From positions 62,001-126,000 of the forward strand of contig NZ_SLZR01000006.1 of the NCBI RefSeq assembly GCF_004341165.1: a DNA stretch of 64,000 nucleotides, given 5' to 3'. Of the stretch, positions 1 through 10,672 are shown piece after piece. Positions within the stretch are counted from its first letter, which is position 1; the number at the start of each line of letters is the position of its first letter. The stretch is from Reinekea marinisedimentorum. GTDB taxonomy: Bacteria; Pseudomonadota; Gammaproteobacteria; Pseudomonadales; Natronospirillaceae. A model generated the notes under the pieces. That model was not told the DNA's origin and searched no databases. It saw only the letters and a program-made list of their open reading frames with translations. The position numbers and the translations under genes were made by a program.

Positions 1-213
1 GTCATGATAAAGCGCTGTTGTCGCAACCTCTTCCGGGCTATAGCCATCCAGTTCTTCCTTTAATACTTCTTTGCGCACAATGGCCAGAGTGTGAGCGATG
101 GTGGCCACTTGCCAGCTGTGTTCCATAACATTTTCGGTGGTGACGTTGCGCATTAAACTCCAGCGTTTAATCCAGCGCAGACGATCCAGGTATGCAAAAA
201 ATTTATGAGCCAT
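1..213 (-). CDS. yfbR: 5'-deoxynucleotidase YfbR, N-terminal part (cut by window edge)
   Basis: HD-domain phosphohydrolase that removes phosphate from deoxyribonucleoside 5'-monophosphates in the cytoplasm (family knowledge). Only the first 71 codons are inside the window; the rest lies off the left edge. The visible part closely follows E. coli YfbR: the N-terminal MAHKFFAYLDRL stretch, the Arg17-Trp18 pair that contacts the nucleotide, His32 of the metal site, and the His70-Asp71 HD pair as the last two residues. The ATG at 213-211 has no strong Shine-Dalgarno sequence. A terminator-like hairpin lies between it and the upstream UPF0325 gene, so it is probably transcribed separately. Confidence 0.88.
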   Translation of the reverse strand, partial: MAHKFFAYLDRLRWIKRWSLMRNVTTENVMEHSWQVATIAHTLAIVRKEVLKEELDGYSPEEVATTALYHD

Positions 214-320
214 AAAAGTTGATCCAGTGCAGTTTGGGCGGATCACTAATCATAGAGGGCTTCCGGCGTTCAGAGAAGCGCAGATGAGGTTGCAGGCACT
301 GAAGAAGGAGGTAGGTAAAT

Positions 321-360
321 AAAAAAACGCGGCAAAAGGACCGCTCCCTCAACGGTCCTT
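321..360 (-). terminator. Rho-independent terminator after the UPF0325 gene
   Basis: An 8-bp stem (336-343 with 353-360) lies just past the stop of the minus-strand gene at 395. A seven-T run follows on the minus strand at 327-321, about eight bases beyond the stem, so the fit is good but not perfect. Confidence 0.55.
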
Positions 361-394
361 GCAGCTGTTAAACCCGGCAGGTGTCATCGGCCTT

Positions 395-664
395 TCAGTG
401 ACAGGCGATTTGATCCAGTTCTTCAATGACATAGCGAAGCGCAGGGCTGATTTCAGTCATATGAAGCTTACGGTGCGTGCCGCTATCAACAGTAACCAGT
501 TTGTGCTGGCGGGGGTAAATGAAGCGTTGGGTATGTTTTAACACATGACCTCTTTCCGGACGAAAGATGATTTTCAGAACGTCACGGTCTTTTTCGGTGG
601 TGAGTTTGTAACCACTGATTTTATCGAGTTGGTCAATGCCTAATGCTTGAAGGTTGTCATACAT
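395..664 (-). CDS. UPF0325/DUF3461 family protein (YaeH-like), short form
   Basis: Conserved gammaproteobacterial family of unknown function. The protein begins MYDNLQALGIDQLDKI and carries the family block ISPALRYVIEELDQI, matching E. coli YaeH along its length. It stops at 89 residues, just after that block, whereas I remember YaeH as about 128 residues with a further charged helical tail, which is missing here. The ATG at 664 has a GGAG eight bases upstream. A terminator-like hairpin follows. The short length may be natural for this lineage or a C-terminal truncation; the sequence after the stop does not obviously continue the family. Confidence 0.75.
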   Translation of the reverse strand: MYDNLQALGIDQLDKISGYKLTTEKDRDVLKIIFRPERGHVLKHTQRFIYPRQHKLVTVDSGTHRKLHMTEISPALRYVIEELDQIACH

Positions 665-1256
665 ACTAAGTACTCCGGATCACTATGATTTTGTATTTGT
701 TATTTGGCCTCAGAGTCGACGAAGGTATCCGGTACTCGAACAGTTGCTTGCTGCAAAGCCGGTACTGCATGCCTTTGTTTTCGCAGGGCTTTCACAGATA
801 GTCTTCAATTGAGGCATTGCCCGGTGGATGATTATCTGTGAAAACCTGAAGCTACTTTCTTAGCCAAGTGATCTGTGTTTGATAAATAATATAGATGAAA
901 TCGGGTTTGATTACGCCTGTGAAACTTGAGCTGGCGCAATTAAAAAGCAGGAAAGAAAGAGCATTAATTAAAAATAAAGACGGGGCCTGATTTGATTCGC
1001 CATTTTCGCAAAAAACAGGTGGAGTTGTTCACTTGCGGGCTGACTCCAGCCCCCGTGTTATGGTCTTTGCAGGGCAGTTTCTTGACGCATTGTAAAGCTT
1101 TGTTGCATGCCCGTTAGAGTTATTTTAGCTAAAAAAACTGTCTGTTTTCTGAGCGTTTACCTGAACTAAATAAGGTTAGTTCTGACTAATGGTGTAGCCT
1201 ATTTTGAATGGCTGTTCAGCTATACTCACTGTTCGTTCGGAATTAGATAGTTTGCT
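665..1256. other. Long intergenic region between divergent genes
   Basis: About 590 AT-rich bases lie between the UPF0325 gene and the small membrane protein gene. I see no convincing coding frame. It holds an 11-bp inverted repeat (790-843, listed separately), a twice-used CCGGTACT octamer at 730-770, and a TATACT hexamer at 1221-1226 that could be the -10 of the rightward gene but has no good -35 partner. Confidence 0.5.
790..843. repeat. 11-bp perfect inverted repeat
   Basis: TTTCACAGATA at 790-800 is the exact reverse complement of 833-843, with 32 bases between the arms. It could fold as a long-loop hairpin in RNA or serve as paired protein-binding half-sites. No T-run follows on either side, so a terminator role is unlikely. 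Confidence 0.5.
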
Positions 1257-1556
1257 ATGTTGTATCAGGACTTTTTGACAGGTTTTTTCCAGGTTTTGCC
1301 ACGGGTCGATCAATCGGATCGTATCCAGGGCATGGCCAAATATATGAACGAGGCCGGGTCTTCTTTTGAAGCCGGAACCGTTCTGCTGTTTTTTGGTGGA
1401 ATGCTGGCTGTCGTTCTTGTTTTAAAAATTATCTATTCAATTAAAAAATCTAAAGAAGAGCGTTTGCGCCGCGAGGCCAAAAAACGGCGCGACGCAGCAA
1501 GGCAGGCGCAAAAGTCTAACCATAAGCCCTTTCACAGCCTGCGCCGGCGTCATTAG
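1257..1556 (+). CDS. Small single-pass membrane protein, unknown function
   Basis: 99 residues. Residues 1-40 are mildly polar, residues 41-60 form one clear transmembrane helix (TVLLFFGGMLAVVLVLKIIY), and the tail from 61 is strongly basic and rich in Lys/Arg, suggesting a cytoplasmic tail that binds nucleic acid or acidic lipid. I do not recognise the family. It ends three bases from the end of the convergent bioA gene; that tight packing and the sensible topology argue for a real gene, but the start at 1257 has no strong ribosome binding site. Confidence 0.5.
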   Translation: MLYQDFLTGFFQVLPRVDQSDRIQGMAKYMNEAGSSFEAGTVLLFFGGMLAVVLVLKIIYSIKKSKEERLRREAKKRRDAARQAQKSNHKPFHSLRRRH

Positions 1557-1558
1557 TT

Positions 1559-2839
1559 TCAGACTGATGCCTGCATTGCGTAAGCTGCAATGGCCTGAGT
1601 GAGTTTTTGCAGATCTTCTGAGCACATGCAGTAAGCCGGCATTATATAAATCAGCTTGCCGAAGGGCCTTATCCATGCTCCCTGCTCAATGAATACCTTC
1701 TGAGCTTCGGCAACGTTTACCGGGCGTTGCATCTCGACAACGCCGATGGCACCCAATACCCGAACGCTGCTCACACTGGCTTCATTTTCCAGTGGCGGTA
1801 ACTGTGCTTTTAACTGCTGCTCAATCGCGGGTACCTGATTGCGCCAGCGCCCTTCACTGATAATCGATAGCGAGCCATTGGCAACGGCACAGGCGAGTGG
1901 GTTACCCATAAAGGTTGGGCCGTGCATAAATACGCCGGCTTCAGAGGCGCAAACTCCTTCTGCAACTTCATCGCTGGCCAGCGTTGCGGCCAATGTCATG
2001 TAGCCGCCGCTGAGCGCTTTACCCAGGCAGAGAATATCCGGTTCAACATTGGCGTGTTCGCAGGCAAACAGCGTTCCGGTGCGGCCAAAGCCGGTGGCGA
2101 TTTCATCGCAAATTAACAGCAGATCGTATTTGTCGCACCAGGCGCGAATATGCTTCAGCCACTCCGGGTTGTAGATGCGCATGCCGCCTGCACCCTGAAC
2201 CACCGGTTCAATAATGAATGCCGCCAGCTGATCGGCGTTTTCGGCAATGCGTGCTTCCATTTCAGCGAGCAGGCTCGGGCAGGGCGCCAGGTTGAAGCCT
2301 TGTGGTATGGCCTCCAGAAAAAGGGTTTCTGGCAGCATGCTTTTGAAAAGCCCGTGCATACCATTCACCGGATCGCAGACGCCCATGGCTCCAAAGGTAT
2401 CGCCGTGGTAACCATGCAGTACGGTCACCAGACGGTTCTTGGTCGGCTTGTTCCGCCCCTGCCAGTACTGCAGCGCCATCTTTATGGCCACCTCAACAGC
2501 AATAGAGCCAGAGTCGGCCAGAAAAACCTTTTGCAGGCTGGCCGGCGTCATCTGAACCAGTTTTTTGGCCAGTTCAACGGCCGGCTCATGGGTTAGGCCG
2601 CCAAACATAACGTGAGCCATTTTTGCCGACTGTTCCGCAATAGCACGGTTTAACGCGGGTACATTGTAGCCGTGAATGGCCGACCACCAGGACGCCATGC
2701 CGTCAATCAGCTCAGTGCCATCTTCCAATTTAATGCGCACGCCACTGGCGGATTCAACCGGATAACAGGGCAGTGGATGGGTTGTTGAGGTATAGGGATG
2801 CCAGAGATGGTTTTTATCGAATTCGAGGTCTATCGCCAT
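1559..2839 (-). CDS. bioA: Adenosylmethionine-8-amino-7-oxononanoate aminotransferase BioA
   Basis: PLP enzyme of biotin synthesis: it transfers the amino group of S-adenosylmethionine to KAPA, giving DAPA. The 426-residue protein has full family length. Visible landmarks are the Trp51-Trp52 substrate pocket pair, the DSGS phosphate loop near 109-112, the aspartate of DEIATGFGRTG (Asp245), and the Schiff-base lysine Lys274 in LCLGKALSGG, at the same number as in E. coli. The remaining bio genes are not in the window. The ATG at 2839 lies only about 25 bases after the hairpin terminator that follows valS, so expression must come from read-through or from a promoter overlapping that hairpin. 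Confidence 0.96.
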   Translation of the reverse strand: MAIDLEFDKNHLWHPYTSTTHPLPCYPVESASGVRIKLEDGTELIDGMASWWSAIHGYNVPALNRAIAEQSAKMAHVMFGGLTHEPAVELAKKLVQMTPASLQKVFLADSGSIAVEVAIKMALQYWQGRNKPTKNRLVTVLHGYHGDTFGAMGVCDPVNGMHGLFKSMLPETLFLEAIPQGFNLAPCPSLLAEMEARIAENADQLAAFIIEPVVQGAGGMRIYNPEWLKHIRAWCDKYDLLLICDEIATGFGRTGTLFACEHANVEPDILCLGKALSGGYMTLAATLASDEVAEGVCASEAGVFMHGPTFMGNPLACAVANGSLSIISEGRWRNQVPAIEQQLKAQLPPLENEASVSSVRVLGAIGVVEMQRPVNVAEAQKVFIEQGAWIRPFGKLIYIMPAYCMCSEDLQKLTQAIAAYAMQASV

Positions 2840-2863
2840 GGTTTATTTCCCGGAGCTCTATAT

Positions 2864-2892
2864 AAAAACGGCCGCAATTAGGTGCGGCCGTT
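2864..2892 (-). terminator. Rho-independent terminator after valS
   Basis: A perfect 10-bp GC-rich stem (2867-2876 with 2883-2892, arm AACGGCCGCA) with a 6-base loop. On the minus strand the stem runs straight into a T-rich tract (2868-2861). It sits between the valS stop and the bioA start. Confidence 0.85.
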
Positions 2893-2926
2893 ACATGCTG
2901 TGAGTGCTGGTCAGTCGTGCTGAATA

Positions 2927-5812
<2,886 letters not shown>

Positions 5813-5888
5813 GAGGGTTCAGTCTCTGCTTTTTGTTAATTCGAGCTAGTCGTCAATAGGTGCGGCTGGCGCAGGCATAAGGCGGGCG

Positions 5889-5917
5889 ATTATACAGCTT
5901 TGGCCCGCTAAGGTCAG
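5889..5917 (-). promoter_or_regulatory. Sigma-70 promoter of valS
   Basis: On the minus strand, -35 CTGACC (5917-5912) is followed after exactly 17 bases by a perfect TATAAT (5894-5889). The predicted start near 5882 gives a leader of about 70 bases before the valS ATG. Confidence 0.65.
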
Positions 5918-5961
5918 GCTTTGAATGCGCTTTTTATAATGCGGGATCTGTTCGGATTCGG

Positions 5962-6492
5962 TCAGTCGTTGCTGTTATCGAAATCTTTATTCAGAAAGGC
6001 CGGTGGAATGATCAGATTATGTTCACGGTACCAGTTGCGAACCAGTTCCTGAAAATCCTGCTTGAGGCGCTCGTTGAGTTCCTGTTCAAAAAGGATCAGG
6101 TATTCCTTGATGGCTTTTTCTTTCCAGGTATCGAAGGCTGCTTCCAACTTGGCAACAATCTGATCCGGGTTGGGGCCGTCGACAGCGGGTTGCTGTTCAG
6201 CTGGTTGCTCGGAGGGCTCCGGCATCCGTATTTCTTCCACGGGCTTGATGCGCTGATGAACAGAAGCCAGCTTTTCAGCTTCACGGGCTTCGGCTTCATT
6301 GCGGATTCTGATCAGTTCAGAAAGCGAGTTGCTGGATAAAAACGGGTTCTGCGGGTTAACAGAAGTAGGCGGTCTGCAGCCGACTATTTCTTCCAGCGTA
6401 GGAATGACAGGCTCAGATTCTGCAATTTTATCGAGACTGTGGCGGATGGCCTCAAGGTCATCGATCAATGATTGTTTAGGCTGGTCACTCAT
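5962..6492 (-). CDS. Conserved unknown protein between holC and valS
   Basis: 176 residues with no signal peptide or membrane helix. Acidic N-terminal third, a Pro/Glu/Gln-rich linker around 90-110, and a helical C-terminal half with Trp and basic residues (KQDFQELVRNWYREHN). It starts inside the end of holC with an ATGA overlap (6489-6492), so translation is coupled. A hypothetical gene occupies the same slot between holC and valS in pseudomonads as I remember them. This supports a real, vertically inherited gene. Function unknown; a link to the DNA polymerase clamp loader is only a guess from position. Confidence 0.8.
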   Translation of the reverse strand: MSDQPKQSLIDDLEAIRHSLDKIAESEPVIPTLEEIVGCRPPTSVNPQNPFLSSNSLSELIRIRNEAEAREAEKLASVHQRIKPVEEIRMPEPSEQPAEQQPAVDGPNPDQIVAKLEAAFDTWKEKAIKEYLILFEQELNERLKQDFQELVRNWYREHNLIIPPAFLNKDFDNSND

Positions 6493-6923
6493 TGGGTCAT
6501 CCGGTCACGTAGGTCGTGGCGAGTTAATGCGTAGCCCCGATCCTGATAAAAGCGGTAGCGGGTACGGCTTGATTCTAATAAATCCGGCCGCTGGCTGACA
6601 ACTTCAAATACCCGGCCGAAGCGCGGAAAGTACTCTGGCGTTTGATGACACAGGTTAATCAGGATGTCGTGGTGCTCGCCACAATGGCCTGAAAAGCTGA
6701 TCTGCAGCGGGTAGTGATCGTTACTGACGGTGGTGTGCGCCAGAAAGGCTTCCGAACTTAATGACCACAAAGCATTGCTGACTTCCTGCGCCTGAGCTTC
6801 AGATTCCGTGGCTATCAGAATCTGGTGGTTGCGACTCTGCGCTTTGTGCACCAGGCGGGCGACATATTTGTAGCGCTGAGTGTCCTGATCTGAAGGCAGT
6901 ATGTGGAAATCTATCTTGGTCAT
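6489..6923 (-). CDS. holC: DNA polymerase III subunit chi
   Basis: Chi subunit of the clamp-loader complex; in E. coli it pairs with psi and contacts single-strand binding protein. The 144-residue protein has the family start (KIDFHILP), the central ILIATESEAQAQEVSNALW region and the C-terminal RYRFYQDRGYAL motif. It lies 112 bases downstream of pepA and overlaps the next gene by four bases. The N-terminus has no clear Shine-Dalgarno sequence. The location next to pepA and valS matches E. coli and Pseudomonas. Confidence 0.92.
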   Translation of the reverse strand: MTKIDFHILPSDQDTQRYKYVARLVHKAQSRNHQILIATESEAQAQEVSNALWSLSSEAFLAHTTVSNDHYPLQISFSGHCGEHHDILINLCHQTPEYFPRFGRVFEVVSQRPDLLESSRTRYRFYQDRGYALTRHDLRDRMTQ

Positions 6924-6985
6924 GCGTGTAAGCCGGTAACATCTGTTAATGCCATGATGTTAGCGGATTTCCGCAGAGAAAGGGA

Positions 6986-7010
6986 TAAGCAGAGCGGGTT
7001 GCTCTGCTTA
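6986..7010 (-). terminator. Stem-loop between pepA and holC
   Basis: A perfect 9-bp stem (6986-6994 with 7002-7010) with a 7-base loop lies 25 bases after the pepA stop. On the minus strand it is followed only by TCCCTTTCTC, so it may attenuate rather than fully terminate pepA transcription. Confidence 0.45.
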
Positions 7011-7035
7011 TTTGTTGCTACGGGTGCGGTTAGTG

Positions 7036-8505
7036 TCAGGCAATCCGGTCCAGAAGGTACTGAATCAGCATGCTGACAGGGCGTCCGGTTGCACCTGCCT
7101 TTGCAGTGGTCCAGCCGGTACCGGCGATGTCCAGGTGTGCCCAGCGGTAGTTTTTAGCAAACTCAGAGAGGTAAGTTGCTGCGGTAATCGAGCCGCCGGG
7201 GCGACCGCCAACGTTTTTCATATCGGCGTAGGAAGATTCCAGCTGTTCCTTGTACTCATCCCAGATTGGCATCGGCCAGCCGCGATCCCAGCTGGCTTTA
7301 CCGGCTTTCAGAATCTGTTCCTGCAGTTCTTCTTCGTTAGAGTACACCGCTGTTGCGTGGTGCCCCAGGCCGATGATGACAGCGCCGGTCAGCGTGGCAA
7401 TATCGATAACAGACGCCGGTTCAAATTTCTCAACGTAGGTTAGGGTATCGCACAGCACCAGACGGCCTTCGGCATCGGTATTGATAATTTCTACCGTTTT
7501 GCCGTTCATGCAGGTAACCACATCGCCCGGACGGGTTGCGCCGCCGGATACCATATTCTCCGCTGCGGCTACTACACCAATGATGTTCAGCGCTGGCTTC
7601 AGCTCAGCGATAGCACTCATGGTACCCAGAACAGAAGCTGCACCGAGCATGTCCCACTTCATTTCTTCCATACCCGCGGCTGGCTTGATACTGATGCCCC
7701 CGGAGTCGAAGGTTAAACCTTTACCAACCAGTACATGAGGCTTCTGATCGGCTGAACCACCGTTGTATTTTACAACGATAATTTTACCGGGCTTTTCGCT
7801 GCCGCGTGATACGGCCAGAAAAGCACCCATGCCCATTTCCTGCATCTGCGCTTCTTCAACAATCTCTACCTCGACTTCATCGTAAGCATCGGCAAGGTTG
7901 GTGGCCTGTTCGGCTAAAAAGGCCGGGTCACAGATGTTGGCGGGCAGGTTGCCGAGTTCGCGGGCCAGATTGATGCCGTGTGCGATGGCTTTACCGGTTG
8001 TGATGAACGATTCCAGACCGCTTTCGCTGGCCAGATAGGTGAGCTCTTTTAATTCCAGCGGCTCGTTTTTCTTGCTCTTGGTGGTGTCGTAAACGTAGTA
8101 GCTGGTCAGCAGGGTTTCGGTCGCTTTTTCAGTGCTCCACTGTACGCTGCGGCTTTCAAGCTTGATGTCATCGATGGGCACTGCCACAGAGGAAACGCCG
8201 GCCTTTTTCGCCTCGGAGGCGACCGTTTGCATCACCTTGATAAAGGCGGCTTCATTAAAGTTTTCATACTTGCCACAGCCAACAAAATAGATGCTGTCTG
8301 CCGGCAGGTTGCTATGGCCGATCAGCGGAGTAACTGCGCCGCTTTTAGCACTCAGGGTTTTGCTTTCGCTGAGTTTGGTCAGTAATTCTGGGGCGATCTC
8401 TTTGAGATCTGCGAATGTTTTGGTTTCTTTGTCTTCGAAATGGAATACAACAAGAAGGTCTTGAGAGAGTTCAGATAGATTCGATGAAGCGGACGTTATT
8501 TTCAT
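7036..8505 (-). CDS. pepA: Leucyl aminopeptidase PepA (M17)
   Basis: Two-metal cytosolic aminopeptidase that releases N-terminal residues from peptides; in E. coli PepA also binds DNA for Xer recombination and carAB control. 489 residues. Metal ligands and catalytic residues are all visible: Lys262 and Asp267 in VGKGLTFDSGG, Lys274, Asp285, and Asp344, Glu346 and Arg348 in NTDAEGRLVL. The ATG at 8505 is followed by a normal family N-terminus. In pseudomonads lptF/lptG sit divergently upstream; here an RDD protein gene lies there instead, on the same strand. Confidence 0.97.
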   Translation of the reverse strand: MKITSASSNLSELSQDLLVVFHFEDKETKTFADLKEIAPELLTKLSESKTLSAKSGAVTPLIGHSNLPADSIYFVGCGKYENFNEAAFIKVMQTVASEAKKAGVSSVAVPIDDIKLESRSVQWSTEKATETLLTSYYVYDTTKSKKNEPLELKELTYLASESGLESFITTGKAIAHGINLARELGNLPANICDPAFLAEQATNLADAYDEVEVEIVEEAQMQEMGMGAFLAVSRGSEKPGKIIVVKYNGGSADQKPHVLVGKGLTFDSGGISIKPAAGMEEMKWDMLGAASVLGTMSAIAELKPALNIIGVVAAAENMVSGGATRPGDVVTCMNGKTVEIINTDAEGRLVLCDTLTYVEKFEPASVIDIATLTGAVIIGLGHHATAVYSNEEELQEQILKAGKASWDRGWPMPIWDEYKEQLESSYADMKNVGGRPGGSITAATYLSEFAKNYRWAHLDIAGTGWTTAKAGATGRPVSMLIQYLLDRIA

Positions 8506-8641
8506 TCAGTGATTTCCATTTAATGTCTTGATGTTCATAAAAACTGAGCATGTAAGTGGTTTTAAAAGTACTCATACGCCTTGAATTTGCAACGAAAGCG
8601 GTAAGATTCGCTGGCAAATATTTTGTACAGTGGCCGGCAAC

Positions 8642-9076
8642 TCAGTTTTTAGGTATGTAGATTAATTTAGTTCCACTGGCATGGTCATGCCAGTTCAAGC
8701 CGGATTTATCCCAGTACTGCCAGATCACGCCAAGCAACAGCAGGCAGTAGGCCGGTATGGCCACCAGTTGACGGATGAGCAGCTGTTTTACTGAGATGGC
8801 TTCTTTTTTGCGGTTTACAAGCCTGATCCGCCAGGCTTTCATGCCGACGGTTTGCCCGGAGCGTTTCCAGAAGTAAAGAAAGTAACCGGAAATAACCGCC
8901 AGCAGGTAAAGTTGAAACACCAGGCTGTTGGCCGGTATGGTTTCTTCGCCGGTAATCAGATGGTAAGCGCCGACAGCAATAAAGCCTGCAATCATTAACA
9001 GGCCTATTACAACCAGCAGGTCATAAATGGCGCTGCCAATAATCCGGTGGATGTGCGCAGTTGAATATTCAGTCAC
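8642..9076 (-). CDS. RDD family membrane protein
   Basis: 144 residues from the GTG at 9076. The RDD signature is visible: basic residue and Asp near the start of helix 1 (HRIIGSAIYDLL), then a second helix, the short motif GQTVGMKAWRIRLV and a third helix with the final WHDHASGT. RDD proteins are small three-helix membrane proteins of mostly unknown function, some linked to ion exchange. An in-frame TTG at 9154 would add 26 polar residues, but it has no ribosome binding site and the family normally begins close to the first helix, so I prefer the GTG. It is on the same strand as pepA, 136 bases away. Confidence 0.8.
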   Translation of the reverse strand: MTEYSTAHIHRIIGSAIYDLLVVIGLLMIAGFIAVGAYHLITGEETIPANSLVFQLYLLAVISGYFLYFWKRSGQTVGMKAWRIRLVNRKKEAISVKQLLIRQLVAIPAYCLLLLGVIWQYWDKSGLNWHDHASGTKLIYIPKN

Positions 9077-9236
9077 TTGTCTATCTTTTCGGTGAGTTGA
9101 TGTTAATGAATGAGAGCGTTGGCGCAGAATAGGTGAACCGCCGGTTGATGCCAAGTCGTTAATGGACGTAGTGCTCGTTAATAAATTGAATTAAAATGCC
9201 GTGAATCATTATTTTAAAAGGCAGTTGGCACAGCAC

Positions 9237-9551
9237 ATGGATACTCACAACCTACCAATCGAACAACTAGAAACGAACGCTTCGAACGCTGCCAGCCTGT
9301 TAAAAGCTCTGAGTAACGAAAGCCGGCTCTTAATACTTTGCAACCTGGTGAGTGGTGAAAAGTGTGTTGGTGAGTTGAATGAGCGCATTCCACTGAGTCA
9401 GTCGGCTCTATCACAGCACCTGGCCCGGTTGCGCAAAGATAATCTGGTCAGCATTCGCAAAGAAGCACAAACCGTCTATTACCGAATTTCCAGCCCTGAA
9501 GCTGAGCAGATTATTCAGGTTCTTTACAACGTCTATTGTGCGGTCGACTGA
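9237..9551 (+). CDS. ArsR-family repressor, YgaV/BigR/SqrR type
   Basis: Winged-helix repressor of 104 residues from the ATG at 9237. An in-frame GTG at 9201 would add 12 residues, but E. coli YgaV begins near the ATG chosen here. The body matches YgaV: LLKALSNESRLLILC, recognition helix around SQSALSQHLARLR (54-66), and the terminal NVYC. Cys35 and Cys101 correspond to the cysteine pair that forms a polysulfide bridge in SqrR/BigR; an extra Cys43 is present. That points to control of sulfide or persulfide detoxification genes, but none lies next to it. The function rests on family knowledge and cysteine placement. Confidence 0.82.
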   Translation: MDTHNLPIEQLETNASNAASLLKALSNESRLLILCNLVSGEKCVGELNERIPLSQSALSQHLARLRKDNLVSIRKEAQTVYYRISSPEAEQIIQVLYNVYCAVD

Positions 9552-9857
9552 GTGTCCGTTTGGCTAGTGGCGCATGAGCCACTCGATTGCTACAAAAAAA
9601 CATCCGAATTGTTACTATTTTGACTACTTAAAGCGGATTTATAGTGGTCAATTTGACGCTTATGGGTGTTTTTGTAGAAAAAACCGCAAATTTCCTTGGT
9701 TAATATTTGATCTGATTCACTTTTTTAAAATAAAGTAGGGGCATTATTTGTTGTGCAATTGACATAAGGTCGAGTGCGTAATAAATGTACTCCTTACTAA
9801 AATCGGCAGTGGGATGGACACTTCTGCTCAGTTAGCGTTGTTAAGGTGATATCAGAC
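9552..9857. other. Intergenic region with a promoter
   Basis: 306 AT-rich bases between the ArsR gene and the next rightward gene. A weak 6-bp hairpin (9566-9571 with 9578-9583) follows the ArsR stop without a T-run. The right part holds the promoter listed at 9759-9786. Nothing else is recognisable. Confidence 0.5.
9759..9786 (+). promoter_or_regulatory. Candidate sigma-70 promoter
   Basis: A perfect -35 TTGACA (9759-9764) and ATAAAT (9781-9786) are separated by 16 bases. The start would lie about 65 bases before the ATG at 9858. The -35 is excellent, the -10 only fair. Confidence 0.5.
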
Positions 9858-10229
9858 ATGACTCAGGCAAAAGTTCGTCGCATTCGTACACCCCGTTTTT
9901 CCGATCCGGAAATTCCTCCTTTACCGCCGCGTATTCGTTTATCCGCCACCTGCTGGGAGCGAAGCTGGTGGCTGACGCTGGCCGAGCCGATTGCGAACAT
10001 TGAGCCGGTACGAGAGATCATTAAAGATTTTGCCGCTGATAACATTGTATTGCGTGCGCAGATGAGAACTTACCGGCGTATCTGTGTGGCCATCAATACC
10101 AGGGATATCGACGAGCAGGGCGAATTTGAATTGTCCATGGAAGTGCTGGCGCGCATCCATCGTGAGGTGGCAACTATTGAACGGGTAGAAGACCGTTTAG
10201 CCAGCTACTGGCCCATCACTCTCTTTTAA
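9858..10229 (+). CDS. Unknown cytoplasmic protein
   Basis: 123 residues from the ATG at 9858, with AAGG about 12 bases upstream. The first 30 residues are basic and proline-rich (RRIRTPRFSDPEIPPLPPRIR), followed by a compact, Trp-containing alpha/beta-looking region and a helical end. There is no signal peptide or membrane helix. I do not recognise the family. It has its own promoter-like sequence and is convergent with dgkA, 23 bases away, so it looks like a single-gene unit. Confidence 0.7.
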   Translation: MTQAKVRRIRTPRFSDPEIPPLPPRIRLSATCWERSWWLTLAEPIANIEPVREIIKDFAADNIVLRAQMRTYRRICVAINTRDIDEQGEFELSMEVLARIHREVATIERVEDRLASYWPITLF

Positions 10230-10252
10230 TCACCGGTTGGGCGTTTTCTGGG

Positions 10253-10669
10253 TTACCAGATACGCTCTATCAGCGAGACTATCCAGACCATTCCGGCAAT
10301 GGACGTGCTTAAAAACACGGCCGCCGAACTCATATCTTTTGCCTTGCCTGAGAGCTCATTGTACTCCAGTCCAACCCGGTCTACGGCGGCTTCAATGGCG
10401 CTGTTGATCAGCTCCACAATGAGGATCAGTACAACAGAGGCGACCAGCGCAACGGCATGAAACAGGTTTTGAGCCAGCCAGGGCGCTATCAGCAATGCAC
10501 ACAGCAACAGTAATAACTCCTGCCGAAAGGCTTCCTCAGATTTAGCGGTTTCCCACAGCCCCTGCCAACTGTAGCGCAATGCCCAGATCAGGCGCTTCAG
10601 GCCCTTGCGTTGCGGGTGGGCGGATAACTCGGTTAGGCTGGCGGATCGATGATTGCGTGGATCTCGCAT
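10253..10669 (-). CDS. dgkA: Diacylglycerol kinase DgkA
   Basis: Small integral-membrane kinase that phosphorylates diacylglycerol to phosphatidic acid, recycling lipid released by membrane-derived glycan synthesis. 138 residues: a longer, basic N-terminal tail than E. coli DgkA (122), an amphipathic segment, and three membrane helices. The diagnostic run ELINSAIEAAVDRVG followed by NELSGKAKDMSSAAV, holding the catalytic Glu and Asp, is intact at about 85-117. It starts three bases after the hrpB stop, so the two are probably cotranscribed. Confidence 0.93.
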   Translation of the reverse strand: MRDPRNHRSASLTELSAHPQRKGLKRLIWALRYSWQGLWETAKSEEAFRQELLLLLCALLIAPWLAQNLFHAVALVASVVLILIVELINSAIEAAVDRVGLEYNELSGKAKDMSSAAVFLSTSIAGMVWIVSLIERIW

Positions 10670-10672
10670 AGT

